The position numbers and the translations under genes are program-made. From Haplosporangium gracile (Eukaryota > Mortierellomycota > Mortierellomycetes > Mortierellales > Mortierellaceae): a stretch of DNA of 59,618 nucleotides. The stretch lies in assembly GCA_015499985.1 (NCBI GenBank), contig JAAAUF010000121.1, positions 1 to 59,618 on the forward strand, written 5' to 3'. The notes beneath the pieces are model-generated. The model was not told where the DNA came from. It ran no database searches and worked only from the letters and a program-made list of their open reading frames with translations. Numbering within the stretch: the stretch's first letter is position 1; each line of letters opens with the position of its first letter. Below are positions 23,665-35,106 of this stretch, piece by piece.

Positions 23665-24226
23665 GCATCTCAAGCGCCTCTTTTGGGATCGGGATTTGAC
23701 TGGCTTACTGGAGATTCAGTCGTTGGTTTGATCTCGACCCAAACCACATCCGACCCAGTTCATTTTTTTTCTTTGCGAATAAAAGACTTGGGGATTCTGT
23801 AAAAACAACAATTTATCTGTACAACATCAAATTTCTGAATAAATCGAGACTTTTCGATCCATCTTTTTTACATTGTGAAGCCGAAAAAAAAAATCATTCG
23901 CCTTGCGTGCTTTGCACATAAATGATCCGTCAGGATCAGTCATTTCCATTCCAGTGATGAGTTGAAGCCGGTTCATGCAGAAAGAAGCAAGCGGTAATGA
24001 ATGAAGTTGTGAATCAAGGGAATGAGTGACAGTAATTTCATTATCGATTCCTCTGAAGGTGGCGGTCATGAATAAAAACGTGAATATCAAAATGAGGACT
24101 TTACATACCAGCCCAATGTCTCGGTCACTTCACGCACCATGGTGGCGTACAGTCATTGTTTCTAGTCAGTAAGAGACTTTTTTTTTTTTTTACTAATAAA
24201 AACGGTAATGCCCGAAAAAAAAAATA
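23665..24226. other. convergent 3' intergenic region
   Basis: This region holds the 3' ends of the uS8 gene (AATAAA at about 23778 and 23838) and of the nitrate reductase gene. No gene was seen. Confidence 0.5.
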
Positions 24227-27161
24227 CTAAAAGTGGAAAGTACGCATCCGCATCATTTCATTGCCATACAATTTGATAATGTTGGGCAAGCACGCCTTCT
24301 CAATCAACCCCGGCGGTCCGCAGAGAAGGGCGATGGTGTCGATCGCATGGTTCAGCGTTTCATGGCTCTCGAAGGTGCCGTATTCCCGAACCATCTGCTC
24401 ATCGATGTGGCCAGTACATCCTTGCCAGTCCTTGGGAGGGTCGCTAAGTGTGAAGCTGTAGTGAGGCGATTAAGAAATGATGGTTTAGTGAATATACATG
24501 TCATCTTTAAAGACAGTGGCCCCTGTGTGATATCCCTGCGCGCCATGGAGAAATGACTTACCATATCTTTACACAGCCAGCACTATCTTTTTCCAACTGG
24601 TTAAGCTCCTCTCGTAGGAGAATGTCATCTACAGTCCGGTTTGCATATATAAGCCGCACCTCGGTTCGATCATTGCGATCTTTGACGATCGCTCGGATCA
24701 GCTGGTAAATAGGTGTTATGCCCGTGCCACCAGCCATCATAACAATACGACAGGCTCGTCCGGAGTGTGTACCAGAAGTCCAGCGACCATGACCACAGTA
24801 TAGGAACGAACCCAATGGCCCTCGAACATCGATCGTATCACCAATATCGAGAGTATCCAGCACCTGCGATAAATGGCCGCCTTCTGGGAACTTTTCCGTC
24901 GGCTTGTATACCTTGATCAGGAACTCCACGTGACCGTCAAGACTGTCATCGCTGATGGGAGTATACGCTCGAACGAAAACCTTGCCACCTTTCGCCTTGC
25001 CACGCAAAAAGACATGCTTGCCGGTGGGCAGACCAAACTTGATAGAGGAGTCCGATAGCGCAAAGCGAAAGATACGTGTGTCACACGATGTGTTCTCCTT
25101 CTTGACGAGGCGGATCGGCTGCCATTGCGGCGTTAGAAAGCTGCAGCCACGATCATTACTCAGTTGCTGCGTCGAGTCGGGACCTTTGTAGTTGTCAATC
25201 TCGCCCAACAAATAGTTCCCAAAGATTTCGTGGCTCATGACTGAGTGAATATCTGTGAAAACCTTGGTGACATCGGTACCTGCCGCACTCAAAATACTAG
25301 CTCCACCACCAGGATGCTCGTCAAGGAAGGCAGAACAATCATACACCTTGTTGTGCACGATAACCCAAGCATCACTCGATCCTGTATGCTTGGCCACCTC
25401 CTCTTTGGAAAACCGATATGGGTCCGGCTCCTCCAAAATCTTGTCGCCAAGTGTGGTCACTTCCTGGAGATCGTGTGATGGTGGTTTCATCCAGCCCTCG
25501 CCACTGCCTTCGTCGACAACAGCTGGATGCTCGAAGCGCACGGAGACGATACGACGTGTTGTCTCATCGCTGCTGCTTTGACCGTGAGCTTGCAAAGGTG
25601 TCCGTTCGATGTGAGCCTTGATGACGTACCATGCATTGTGCATCATACCCATCAAGTTCCATTCCGTGGTTTGAGGTTGGGTGTTATTGTTGGCGTCCCA
25701 TGCACGACATGTGAGGTCCCCGCAGTAGGCAAGCTCGCTGATTTGAATGTCGAGATTCCACAGACACCAGCACCAGTAACGGTTTCCCTCCTCCATGCTC
25801 ATCTTCTCCTCTTGGTGGTCCAGCTGAGCCGTGCGCCAAGTTTTGCCACCATCCAAAGAGACCTGGACTCGTTTGATCTTGAGACCAGAACCTGAGTATG
25901 CGTAGCCGCGTACGGTGTATGTTTCATCGTTGTCGAGGCGCACTAGCTCGTCATGGTCAGGGTTGGTGATAACGCTCTGAATATTGAAGTCGTAGATGAG
26001 GTCATCTGCCTTTTTCCAAGCATCCAGTGCAGATGCAGTCACGGTATTGTCGATATTGGGCGGCAAAACACGATTGTCGTGGAAATGATAGTAGTTGCTG
26101 CCCTTGAAAAGATGACAAGGGAAAAAAAACAACAAAAATGCATTAATTACCAACGTTATTCATGGATATATGATTAGCACAGTTAAATCAATACACAGGA
26201 AGCCAACGCTTTTCATGTTTCTCGGCAATACTCACTTCATTCTCCGATACAACAATGCGGCGAAGCCATTTGACCGCTCGACCACCAATGCATCCAGGTA
26301 CGATCTAGACATGTAAAAAGATTTCAGTTAGACATGTAAAAAGATTTCAGTCTCAGTCAAGAGCGAGGCGCTTTTTCATCGATAGACGGTTTATCACATA
26401 CCACTCGGAGGGGATATCCGTGATCGGGAGTAAGGCGCTCTCCATTCATTTCATAGGCCAAGAGGACATCAAAGTACTCGTCCAGTGCGCGTTTGAGGGG
26501 AGTACATGTCCCATAGTAATCTGAAGGCAATCGATCGGCGCCTTCGAAAAAAACAAAACGTGCGGGTGATCCGTCCGGCGACGACTTGATCCCGCATTTG
26601 CGCAACACATCTGCTAGTCGCACACCGCGCCAGACACTGGTAGATACAGCTCCGGGGCCCCAGTGGAAACCCACGGTCTTGGCTACCATATTTTGTTCTT
26701 TTCTGCGATTTCCTGAGCATGCAAGCGTGACTGGTAACTCGATCGAAGGCAATGCAGCAATTTCATCCATGGTTAATGTCATGGGATGTTCGACAAGGCT
26801 TAAAAAAAGAAAAAGAAAGAAACAACGCATTAGAGCCGATATCGAATCGAGATGGCCATCCATTACTATCATGAACAATTCCGTACCCCGAAATCTCTAG
26901 CTTGTGCGTTTCCCAACGTAACTTGGGTACGGCACCATGGTTGCGCACATAATGTATTGCCGCTGGAGTGAGGAATCCATGCTTCATAAGTTCTAGGGTT
27001 GGGGGTTCGGCATTGAAGGGATGTCGTCCCGTCAGTCGGATCAGTTTAGGATCGCGAGCGATCCAGTCATCCGGCGTGCCTTGGTCGCGTTCATCGATGT
27101 TCAGTGTATCTTGGGTGGAGGCACGTGTTGTAGGGAAGGAGTGGTCAGGAGTTGCATCCAT
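24227..27161 (-). CDS. niaD: assimilatory nitrate reductase [NAD(P)H]
   Basis: Exons on the minus strand: 27161-26887, 26798-26402, 26304-26236, 26102-24562 and 24455-24227; 836 residues in one frame. It reduces nitrate to nitrite in the cytosol. The domain order is complete. The molybdopterin domain has the Mo-ligand cysteine in TLACSGNRR (C119) and the dimerisation region with SLDGGKTWR. The cytochrome b5 domain has DEHPGGG (His about 510) and its second haem-ligand histidine in DIHS. The FAD domain has RAYTPIS (about 625-631). The NAD(P)H domain has GGTGITP (about 705-711) and LLCGPPGLI. All key residues are present, so it should be functional. Two introns use AAG acceptors. Intron 2 carries an exact 23-bp tandem duplication at its acceptor. 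No nitrite reductase or nitrate transporter gene lies in the window. A TA repeat sits about 45 bp upstream of the ATG. Confidence 0.95.
26306..26351. repeat. exact 23-bp tandem duplication at a splice acceptor
   Basis: Bases 26306-26328 and 26329-26351 are identical. On the minus strand each copy reads as the pyrimidine tract and end of nitrate reductase intron 2. The distal copy ends in TCTAA and the used copy in TCTAG. Confidence 0.9.
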
Positions 27162-27206
27162 GGTGATCAAAGTGTTAATTGAGGGGATTATGTGCGCAAT
27201 GGAGTG

Positions 27207-27227
27207 TATATATATATATATATATAT
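27207..27227. repeat. TA dinucleotide repeat in the nitrate reductase promoter
   Basis: About ten TA units lie some 45-65 bases upstream of the ATG at 27161 and may act as a TATA region. Confidence 0.7.
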
Positions 27228-27599
27228 TTGTTAATGGTGCAATTACGAGAATCTTCGTCATTGCAGTGTTTCACAATTATGGTATTACTTAATGATGCGT
27301 ACAGTTACAGTCGAAAAGGGCTTTTTGGTCCCTTTTTCCTACACTCTGTTTTGTGATTAGCTCCACATTTCATAGGAGAAATGGACAAATATCACTACAT
27401 TAAAAATTATGAGACTATCCGGTCCAGACTTTAATTCTGCTTGGAATTAGGGATCACCTGCCTTGCTGCAGATCAATTTCTTTTTTTTTTTTAATCCCCA
27501 TCCCCAAGCCAGGGATCACAACGGATTAATTCTATTGTCAGCTATAGAAAATATGCTTAATAAAATACTCATAATTGACAAGGTCTAACCAAATATATC
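27228..27599. other. nitrate reductase 5' flank
   Basis: AT-rich upstream sequence with no gene. It ends in a segment (27572-27591, ATAATTGACAAGGTCTAACC) that recurs in related form inside the MITE at 29.6-29.75 kb. Confidence 0.4.
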
Positions 27600-29470
27600 A
27601 ATCCGTTGTGGCCCCTGCCCCAAGCATCTTGATCACCAAAGTCGCCACAAACTCTTCTCCGTGCTCAAACGTGAACAACTCGACAGCATCACGCTCGATG
27701 GAAGAATTCTTGTCTCGTGAGCCGTACCTCTTGGCGATCTTGCCGTGCACCATCTGCTTGATCTCCTCTGCCATATGTTGTGGTCCTTTCGGTTCTTGTC
27801 GAGGGAAAACTGAATCTTATCCGTCCATGGCCGAATCGATCAAGCGCACATAGCGTTTCTTGACTTGATTCGCGTCCACGTCTGCCACATTTGAATACAG
27901 TGGTGGTCGCTCCTCCACAAACATTGACTCCTGCTCCAGCTTGTCAGGCTGTACTTTTGATAGAACTCTCGATTTGCAAAGACTATGCCTCACCCTCATG
28001 GCCTTGACATGCGATCACGTGTATGGAATAAGCGACCATGCCTCGTTTGGTAATCTTCCTCCCGGTGGCATAATCCTTCACAGCTGCTTTGTTGCTGAGC
28101 ATCTCGAGGTAGTGTCGTTTGAATGTGCTGATTATATCTGCTTCCAAAGGTTGAGTAAGAATGTTGAATTGGGTGGCAGGCGCTCAATCCGAAGATATTT
28201 CCATATCTCTCCTGCAAGTGGGTCCTTGTCTCTAGGCTTGCCATGTGCTCCACATGAATTAATAAGCAGAAGACTCCTTTTAGAAAGACTGTCATCAAGG
28301 GAATGAAGCTACCACTTGAATAGATCCAGGATCATATATCCATTTGCATGTTTTATGGAGGTAATAGGACCCTCAGGGCATGGCTGGATACCTCGAGTAA
28401 GGTGCTCGCCTAGAATGTCAAGCAACGAGACGAGATAATTAGTTTTTAATTTTCAGATCTTCCTCCCTTAGAACAATAACACGGCGTGTTTGAGCACTTA
28501 ACGCTTACTTATGACAAGCGGGCTCAAAGCCTCTACCGTTACTGCTCGGGCAAGCGAAGATCCAGAGGCGTTGACACAGAAAAGAATCGACACCCGAGAC
28601 GCAGTTCCTCGCTTTGATTTGGCACCGCTCGCAAGCTCCTCCGCGGTGCACGGGTGCGTGGAAAGCTCCTTGAGGTACATGCTAGTCTCGTCGCAATTGT
28701 AAATGTCGTCGGGGTCGAAGTCAGCGGGTATTTTGCGGATTTCGTCCATCCTTTCAGCAATGGCGACCATGTCGACAGACCCCGCTTCTCCCCTGAAACC
28801 GCAGTAGGCGATATTGTATTCATGCGTCATTCTTGAGCGCTACCATGCCGTGAATGAGATTGTGCGACCATGAGGAATATCAACGGGACCGCAAATGTCA
28901 TCTATAAGAATATGAAAAACGAAATCGGCTGTGGCCTAAAGCTGAAGACTACTAACAATACCGCTGCTCTTCCGAACCTCCAGTAGCCACTCGCGTACGG
29001 TCGTGTCCATTATGTGTCGTGTCAGGTCGACTGGACTGTTAGAGAGCTTGCATTTGTCGCCTTGACCATGTGCTACATCGGACTGGATTTTGTCAAAGTC
29101 ATTTGTCTCATTGTTTGGTCGACTTTTTGAAGACTGGGATGTGTACGAACTTGCGAAAATTGGTTGCTATAACATTCATGGTGGGGATGTTGCTGAAATG
29201 GCGAAAGACCTCGACCAATTCCCTCCATAGCCTTAGAGGACACCCTTCACCTCTATAGGCGTTCGGATCAGCAGATTGTCCAGGTGGGTGTTCGGCAGCG
29301 TTGTTCGCATTAGCACGAGCTTCAGCCAACATTGCCTGGAACCGCAGCGCTTGCGCCTCTTTTAGTGTTGGAATTCGATTCTGGAGCTGGCTGGTCACAG
29401 ACGTGATGTCTGAGAGGGGGAAGCGTCGCGGACGAATGCCGGTACTGACACGATATCCTTTTTTTTAACA
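27600..29470 (-). pseudogene. degenerate pogo/Tigger-like (DDE_1) transposase
   Basis: Pieces of one transposase occur in order on the minus strand but in different frames and with stops. About 29460-29108: N-terminal part (TGIRPRRFPLSDITSV, LKEAQALRFQAMLAEARANA). 28830-28498: start of the DDE domain, with GFRGEAGSVDMVAI and the first catalytic Asp in IYNCDETSMY. About 28260-28170: the second Asp region is altered to LLLINSCGAHGK, with Asn where Asp is expected, then ERLPPNSTFLLN. About 28150-28000: IISTFKRHYLEML. 27780-27600: a C-terminal piece (MAEEIKQMVHGKIAKRYGSR). The altered catalytic residue and broken frame mean it is inactive. Superfamily assignment rests on these motifs only. Confidence 0.65.
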
Positions 29471-30000
29471 TATGGGAAAAAGCGAGAAGGGGAAGCTGGA
29501 AAAAAGTAAGCGAGCATGACGCGCATATGAACTTAAACTACGCGAGGATATAAGCTTAAACAGGATCACAAAAAAGCTGAATAGTCTCCTTATAATTTTT
29601 AGTTCAGTGGTTAGGTCCACTCTTCTATGAACAGAGACCTGACCTAATGTTGTTTTTGGTTAGATCATGAAAAAAGCCCCTATAATTGACAAGATCTAAT
29701 GAAAACTAGACCAAAAAAGTAGAAATACTAACATTAGACCAGGTCTCTGCCTATGAAATTTGGACCTAATCGCAGAACGGAGTGTAGGAAAAAGAACTGC
29801 ATTACTTCTTTTAATGAAATCCGAAAATACAGTAAACAAGAACCAAAAATGCGATCAGAAACGCGCTTGTCTCCAGCTTCATTGTAGGAGTACGTGCCGG
29901 CAAGGAAAAAAAAAAAAGACAATCCCGAGCCTAAATAACAAAGATAGAACAAGCGTTTGTGACAGAAAGAGTGGCTCCCAAAAGAAGAACGGAGGGAAAA
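29471..30000. other. gene-free region with repeat remnants
   Basis: AT-rich sequence between the transposase relic and the array. It holds the MITE-like element at 29632-29749, which is itself flanked by a second inverted pair (TTAGGTCCA near 29611, TGGACCTAA near 29761). No gene was seen. Confidence 0.5.
29632..29749. mobile_element. 118-bp hAT-like MITE
   Basis: Imperfect terminal inverted repeats begin CAGAGACCTG on the left, and on the right the complement of CAGGTCTCTG. Both continue inward with TCTAATGTT-like sequence. The element is flanked by TCTATGAA (29624-29631) and CCTATGAA (29750-29757), an 8-bp target-site duplication with one mismatch. A CAGRG terminus with an 8-bp duplication is typical of hAT elements. 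It has no coding capacity. Confidence 0.65.
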
Positions 30001-30086
30001 CGTCGCTTCAAGTACAGGTGAAATCTGATAATGTTGGCGGTGCCATCGTGGTACTGATTGGTCGTTGCTGTGGACGAAGTTGACAT
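30000..30086 (-). pseudogene. family A gene remnant (N-terminus only)
   Basis: An ATG at 30086 opens MSTSSTATTNQ, resembling the MSTPST/MSTPTV starts of the intact family A genes at 34.7 and 35.7 kb. The similarity stops after about 25 codons. It is the leftmost trace of the array. Confidence 0.35.
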
Positions 30087-30740
30087 TGTTAATTTGTCCT
30101 TGAGAAACAGAGGGCGGGCGTTGCGACTGTCGTTGTTTTCATTTGAGGGGAAGGTGTTGTGATGAGCAGTAGGTGTCGCGATGATGTTGAGAAGAGAAGG
30201 ATAGGTTGATGTAGATCTCGCGAATGTCAGGACATCCCTTGTTTTGTAAGGACGCCATAATTCCATTCAACAAGCTGCCTTCTCACCACGACATGGGTAT
30301 AATATGATTTAAGCGTTGAACTTTATATTGAAGTAAAAGCAGGATAGGGACGAAGATTAACAAGATGAGGAGGAAAGTTAACAAGATGGGAATAGAACGA
30401 AAGTAGGAGAGAAATGACTACAGCATAACAGAGGGGAATGAAAAGGCGAGCACTGGGAAAGAAGGGAGTAATATAAAGAGGAGAAAAGCTAAAGAAAGCG
30501 ACGCGCAAAGATTGTATTTTAAAAGGTGTATGCTTTATCTTTAGCACACAGGGTGGTCCCCATGTTATGTACAAGCTGGGCCTCTACTCATGAGGCGCGA
30601 GACCAAAGGCAGTGTTCCTAACAACTACAAAATAGTAAAACAACGTAGAAAGTACAGCAATTTGCTTGTGAGTTAGCGTGGCCTTTTACTCTGGTCCTGG
30701 TAGCAAAACCCAAAAAGGGAAAGACTCGAGTAACTTACAG

Positions 30741-31152
30741 GGCGGTCTGGATAAACGCCTGTTGCTCCTCAAGACGCGCCTGCTTTTCCTCAACATGCCT
30801 CTGTTCCTCCTCGATACGATCTTGCTCCTTCTCGGCTACTTCCAAACGGCCACGTGTTGCAGTCACCGTAGTCTTGGTCTATTCCAAGGTTTGGGTAGTG
30901 GTGTTATTGGCACGTTGATGAAGACTAACTGGAAAAGGACGAGGAATTTGCATTGTCTGATGGGTTTCATAGAGTGGGAGAGGATGCTACTGAAGCAAAG
31001 GTGCCTAAGGGCACGCCCAACTGACCCTGAGGCTGGGGCTGGGGCTACGACTCGTTCGATGAGCCTTAGGATCCTGGAGCAGTGGAGCCAATAGTAGTGC
31101 TGGCGGCGTAGTCCTAACTGTTGTTGGTGTTGGTGATGTTGGAGGTTAGCAT
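30741..31152 (-). pseudogene. family A pseudogene, copy A0
   Basis: The ATG at 31152 lies 91 bp below a copy of the shared promoter element (31243-31255), the same spacing as in intact family A genes. The frame is broken by TAG at codon 13 and by further stops. The downstream part still reads as a helical, charged segment (RLEVAEKEQDRIEEEQRHVE, then KQARLEEQQAFIQTAL). It ends at GTAAGTTACTCG, the donor sequence seen at the end of other family A genes. So the promoter and terminal intron are preserved but the ORF is not. Confidence 0.5.
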
Positions 31153-31242
31153 GGTTGGTTCCTGTGAGTGTTTGTGAATGAACTTGTGGGAGGGATGTTT
31201 GTGGTGCCGATGAATGTAACTCTCTTTTAAGTTCCTTTTTTT

Positions 31243-31255
31243 GCCACCAAATTTT
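31243..31255 (-). promoter_or_regulatory. shared array promoter element, copy for A0
   Basis: On the minus strand it reads AAAAATTTGGTGGC, a close match to the array consensus AAATTTTGGTGGC, 91 bp upstream of the A0 start. Confidence 0.55.
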
Positions 31256-31572
31256 TACCTGCGACGAATGCGATTCCGCCGAAAATCCAGATCGTTCTCC
31301 ATTCTTTAAGCTTTTTTATTTGTCCCTGAGGAATCGATATAGTGGGTAAAAGATAGAGTGCAAAGGTGCAAGTGAGAAAAGAGGAGAAGCAAAGCAAAGT
31401 ATAAAGAAAGAAGAATACAGAGTAAAACAATGTAAAAAATCATCCCAGACGCGAGCACGAAAAGCACAGAAATAGATATTTGAACAATGTAGATTTTCTT
31501 GTGTCCAGTACGTATCTCCTGCAGATGGAGAGGGAGTCTGATGTAGGATGTCTGTCCGAGAACAACGATGAG

Positions 31573-32321
31573 TTACTAATAAAATGTGAGAGAGAATTGG
31601 TATTGTAAGTCGTGGGAAAAATGAGGAGGAGTTCACAAGTCAAATAACGAAAGACACCAGCACAACGAACACCTACATCATCCAAGTTCATCTGAATGTC
31701 AAATAGACCAGCAAGCTGATGATAGTCCTGTTCCTGCTGTCGAATGTTGCCGGTCACAAGCGCGAGCAAGCGCAAGCCCTCCTCGCGCAGCGTGGGCCAG
31801 TAAACTTCCAAGAGTAGTTGAAGCTCAGCGCAGGTTTCGGAAAGTCGGCCTGCAAGCCACCGCCTGTCCGCAGTCGTCGTTGCGGTCACGATTGCCGTCG
31901 CCAGTTGCTTCACTGTGTTCAGGACATATTGCAGACGCTGTGACAGTGTGACTATGTGCTCTGTGGGTGCAACATGCAGCTGATATTCCACCACTCGGAA
32001 GTTGTTAGAGGCTTTGAAGATGTCAGCCTCCAACGTCTTTATATCGGCCAAGAGGTTCTGGAGGGCGGATGGGAGATCTGGTGTGAAATAATCAGCCCCC
32101 TGTGTAGACGGCAGTGGAGGTGTTGTCGGTGGTTGAGCCACATGTAGGTGCGCCCTTGACGAGGATGCTTGCAACGAGCTCTGTGGTCCTGCACCTGCTG
32201 GCTGCAGTTGACCGAAAGTGAGAGAGAGAGTACCTTCGGACAGAAACATGAACGTGTCAAAGATGTTATTGTCATTGTTGGCCATAGAAACGTGAGAGTT
32301 ACTCATGTTGGTGGATGACAT
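31573..32321 (-). CDS. family A helical protein, copy A1 (unknown function)
   Basis: Exon 1 spans 32321-31677 (215 codons). An intron follows with donor GTAGGTGTTCG, and the first acceptor (TTATTAG) is followed directly by TAA at 31575-31573, so the second coding exon is only the stop codon. Residues 1-80 are Ser/Thr/Pro-rich. Residues 85-215 are predicted helical: LQNLLADIKTLEADIFKASN, LSQRLQYVLNTVKQLATAIV and ETCAELQLLLEVYWPTL. The end DYHQLAGLFDIQMNLDD matches copy A2 (DYRQLDLLLAGSMKIDD). No signal peptide or membrane segment is visible. The family is not recognised. The gene lies in a minus-strand tandem array, and its start is 92 bp below the shared promoter element. Confidence 0.65.
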
Positions 32322-32412
32322 GATCGGTCTTGTGAGTTTGTGAATGAGCTTGTGTGAGAGATGTCGCATGGTGATGTCTGATTCAAAAAGTCGTCATTTT
32401 TATTTCGCCAAC

Positions 32413-32426
32413 GCCACCAAAATTTA
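32413..32426 (-). promoter_or_regulatory. shared array promoter element, copy for A1
   Basis: On the minus strand it reads ATAAATTTTGGTGGC, followed within about 15-20 bases by ATGACGACTTTTT, a variant of the TGACGTG/T-tract module seen in family B. It lies 92 bp upstream of the A1 start. Confidence 0.6.
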
Positions 32427-32932
32427 TCATCCATGAGGAGTTTTGCAAGATTTATTTGACTCGTTGTGGTTAATTACAGCAAAGAGGGGAACGAGGAAGG
32501 AAAGAATGTAGGAAACATAGACAGAGTGTGTGGAAGACAAAGAAGATAGAGGCAGCAAGTAAGAAGGAGGGAGAGGGAGGGAGAGGGAGCAAGGACAACA
32601 GTGACAAGAAAGAAAGTGTCGCAATGAGTTACAAAAGATCCGTATCAGCGAGTATCGAGAGAGGTTCTTGATCGATTGTTCGTCATTTTGCAATCAGCAG
32701 ATATTGTAATATGTGTTCGTAAGAACGCGAGTAATGAGTTGCTAAAGGAAGAGAGAGAGCAAGTGAGGGAGTATTGTGCGTGGCGAGAAAAGGGAGAACG
32801 AGAACCAGTTCACCAACAGAGAGGACAATGGAAACAACAAAAAAAAATTGAAATAAAAACATCGACAGCGCACGGTACCACATCAGCGAGACAGCGTTGG
32901 TCAGTCGGAAGCAAACAAAGCCCCTTTTCCAT

Positions 32933-33518
32933 CTAGGCACTCTTCTCAATCTCGTCCAGACGATCGAATTCCATCCTGATGACAGGCAGGTCCTCCTCCA
33001 TGATGCGAAAGTACTCATCCATATCCTTACCGAATCGGGTCAAACGGACCTTTCTGGCTGGAATACCTAAACCCAGTGCTGGATGTGATATAGTGACCAG
33101 GAGCTCGGTCGAGGTTCGCTTCCCAGATGGCAAACTGTTTTCCAAACGCCGGATCAGCGTGCCCAAAGGTTTCAAAGGGAGACGGGCAAAGTCCGGGTCC
33201 GCTGCAAAGACGAGATACATCAATCTGAGCTCAACCACTTTGTCTGTGAACACGTTGATGTCCGCCATCATGTTCTCAAGCTCTATCAATCTAGAGTGTT
33301 TCGCCTTGCAGCCTGAGCAGTAATCAGGGATGTCTCTACCCCTGAGTTTGAGAACGACGGCGCCGTGTTTGGGGGATCCTTTAGTCCCGCAGCCAGCTGG
33401 GTTGGTGAGGAGGTCAGGGAGCGGATCTTAAGTGCCTCGGAGGCATTGTTGGTGTTGTTGCTGTCACCGTGGTAGTTGGCCTTGGGGTCTCAATGTTGCT
33501 TGTGGATAAGGTCGACAT
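32933..33518 (-). pseudogene. family A pseudogene between A1 and A2
   Basis: The ATG at 33518 gives MSTLSTSNIETPRP, like other family A starts, but the frame ends at a TGA after 34 codons. The continuation is in a second frame (EALKIRSLTSSPTQL, matching QIQDIRLTPLAAVG of A2), then a third frame (ELENMMADINVFTDKVVELR, ending DRLDEIEKSA at 32933). At least two frameshifts separate the parts. The start-to-start spacing from A1 and A2 (about 1.2 kb each) is retained. Confidence 0.6.
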
Positions 33519-33940
33519 GGTCATATTTAGGAGAGGTTGTGAGATTGTCGGCTAAAGAGATGTGGAAAGGGTCAGGTTGATTTCATAAATTAGGTGCCCC
33601 CATTTTATATACTCATTTTCAGCGACATGGACATTTTTTTTTTTTGGACTTTATTTGGTAGATATGGATTCATAAACAAAAAAGAAGGCAAGAAGGAGAA
33701 GAAAAAAAGGCAAAGTGCGCGAAGTGTAAGGGAGAAAAGAAAGAAAGAAGGCAGAAGTATTGATACAATTATGGAAAAAAAGAAAAAGAAAGAAAAAAAA
33801 AAGGCTGTGGAAAAGGTAAATGTGTCAAAGAGAGGCAAAAGCTATGAGTGAAACAAATTTCTTAAGCAAAGCCCACCCTTGCTCCCAGTCAACTTATTCT
33901 GCAGCTAACGGGTGTCGAGTTACTTGTCGCGGCGACCAGG

Positions 33941-34681
33941 TTACTGAGAAAAAAAAATGACCAAACGAAAAATGGTTACTACTGTAAGCTGTGAGAAGGA
34001 AGAGCGATCAAATCAAACCCAAAACAACGACAATAAGCCAAAATAGCGGTTACTTACATCATCTATTTTCATTGAGCCAGCAAGCAGAAGATCCAGCTGT
34101 CGATAATCAGCGTCCTCTAGTTCGACAATACGACGAAACTCTCGATGGACCACCTTGTCGTTCTCATACATCTGTCGAAAGAACTCATCCATCACCATCC
34201 GGAGCCTGTCCAGATGCACCTCCACGGCCTCAAGATCCGCATTTGGAGCTGATGCGGCGGTTTCGTACTCGAGTAGCGTCCACTTCATCCACACTAGACC
34301 ATCTTCCATAAATTTAATCATCTTGACCACGTTCTCAATCGGACGAAAGACCATGTCCTCTGAATCCGTTCCAAAGAGCTGATGTGAAGATTCAAGTTGA
34401 GTCAGTTTGTTGGCGAGCATCTTGAGATCTTCCAACAGACTAACGAGCTCTATCTCTCGATCCGGTATCACATCCGGCGGGATATGGATGCAGAGTGGGA
34501 GCACCACTGAGCGTGGCTGAGGTGATGATAACGAAGACGTGTGATTCGGGTCCTGTGGGCCTACTGCTGCTAATGGGGTAAGTCGAATGTCCTGAATCTG
34601 AGTCTCAAGTGTGTCGACTGGGCGGTTGTCATTGTTCCTGGCTTCGAAGGTCTTGGTGGAGTTTGTGCTTGGGGTTGACAT
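33941..34681 (-). CDS. family A helical protein, copy A2 (unknown function)
   Basis: Exon 1 is 34681-34058, 208 codons, starting MSTPSTNSTKTFEARNN. It ends at GSMKIDD followed by the donor GTAAGTAACCG. The acceptor TTTCTCAG at about 33944 is followed directly by TAA (33943-33941), the same stop-only last exon as in A1. An alternative acceptor (TCACAG) would add a short tail. The protein has a Ser/Pro-rich first third, then helical segments: VSLLEDLKMLANKLTQLESS, VVKMIKFMEDGLVWMKWTLL and FRQMYENDKVVHREFRRIVE. No targeting signal is visible. The promoter element is 90 bp upstream (34771-34783). Confidence 0.65.
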
Positions 34682-34770
34682 GGTTGTTCTTGTGAGGTTA
34701 AAGATGTGAGAGATGTAGAAAAAAGGGTGGCGCATCCGTTTCTTTTTTATTTCCATTTTCATTTTCACTC

Positions 34771-34783
34771 GCCACCAATTTTT
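34771..34783 (-). promoter_or_regulatory. shared array promoter element, copy for A2
   Basis: On the minus strand it reads AAAAATTGGTGGCGAG, 90 bp upstream of the A2 start, matching the positions at A0 (91) and A1 (92). Confidence 0.6.
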
Positions 34784-35106
34784 GCAGTAAAAGGGCTGCT
34801 TTTTCTTTACAGGGGCATTTTTTTTATTTATTTAGATCGATCAAGGACAACCAAAATGAAAAAAAAAGGCAAAGTACGCAAAAGGCGAAGGGAAAAGAGA
34901 AGGAAGGAAAGCTCAATGACAAATATAGATTGGCGAAATGTGGAAAAAACTAGAGAAAAGAAGGACCAGGAAGGTCCGAGAAATTTCCCCAAAAGAGAGA
35001 CAGGCGTTTAGAAGAGAGTGACTTAGCTCAAATGAAAGCAATGGTACAAAAAAGAACAGATAATTCACATAGATGATCCACACATACGATAACTTACAAT
35101 GCTTGA

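Noticed and set aside
33594..33851. Lysine/arginine-rich ORF at 33.6-33.85 kb
   Set aside because: A translation of an A/G-rich stretch in the array's intergenic space; it shows no similarity to the array proteins.
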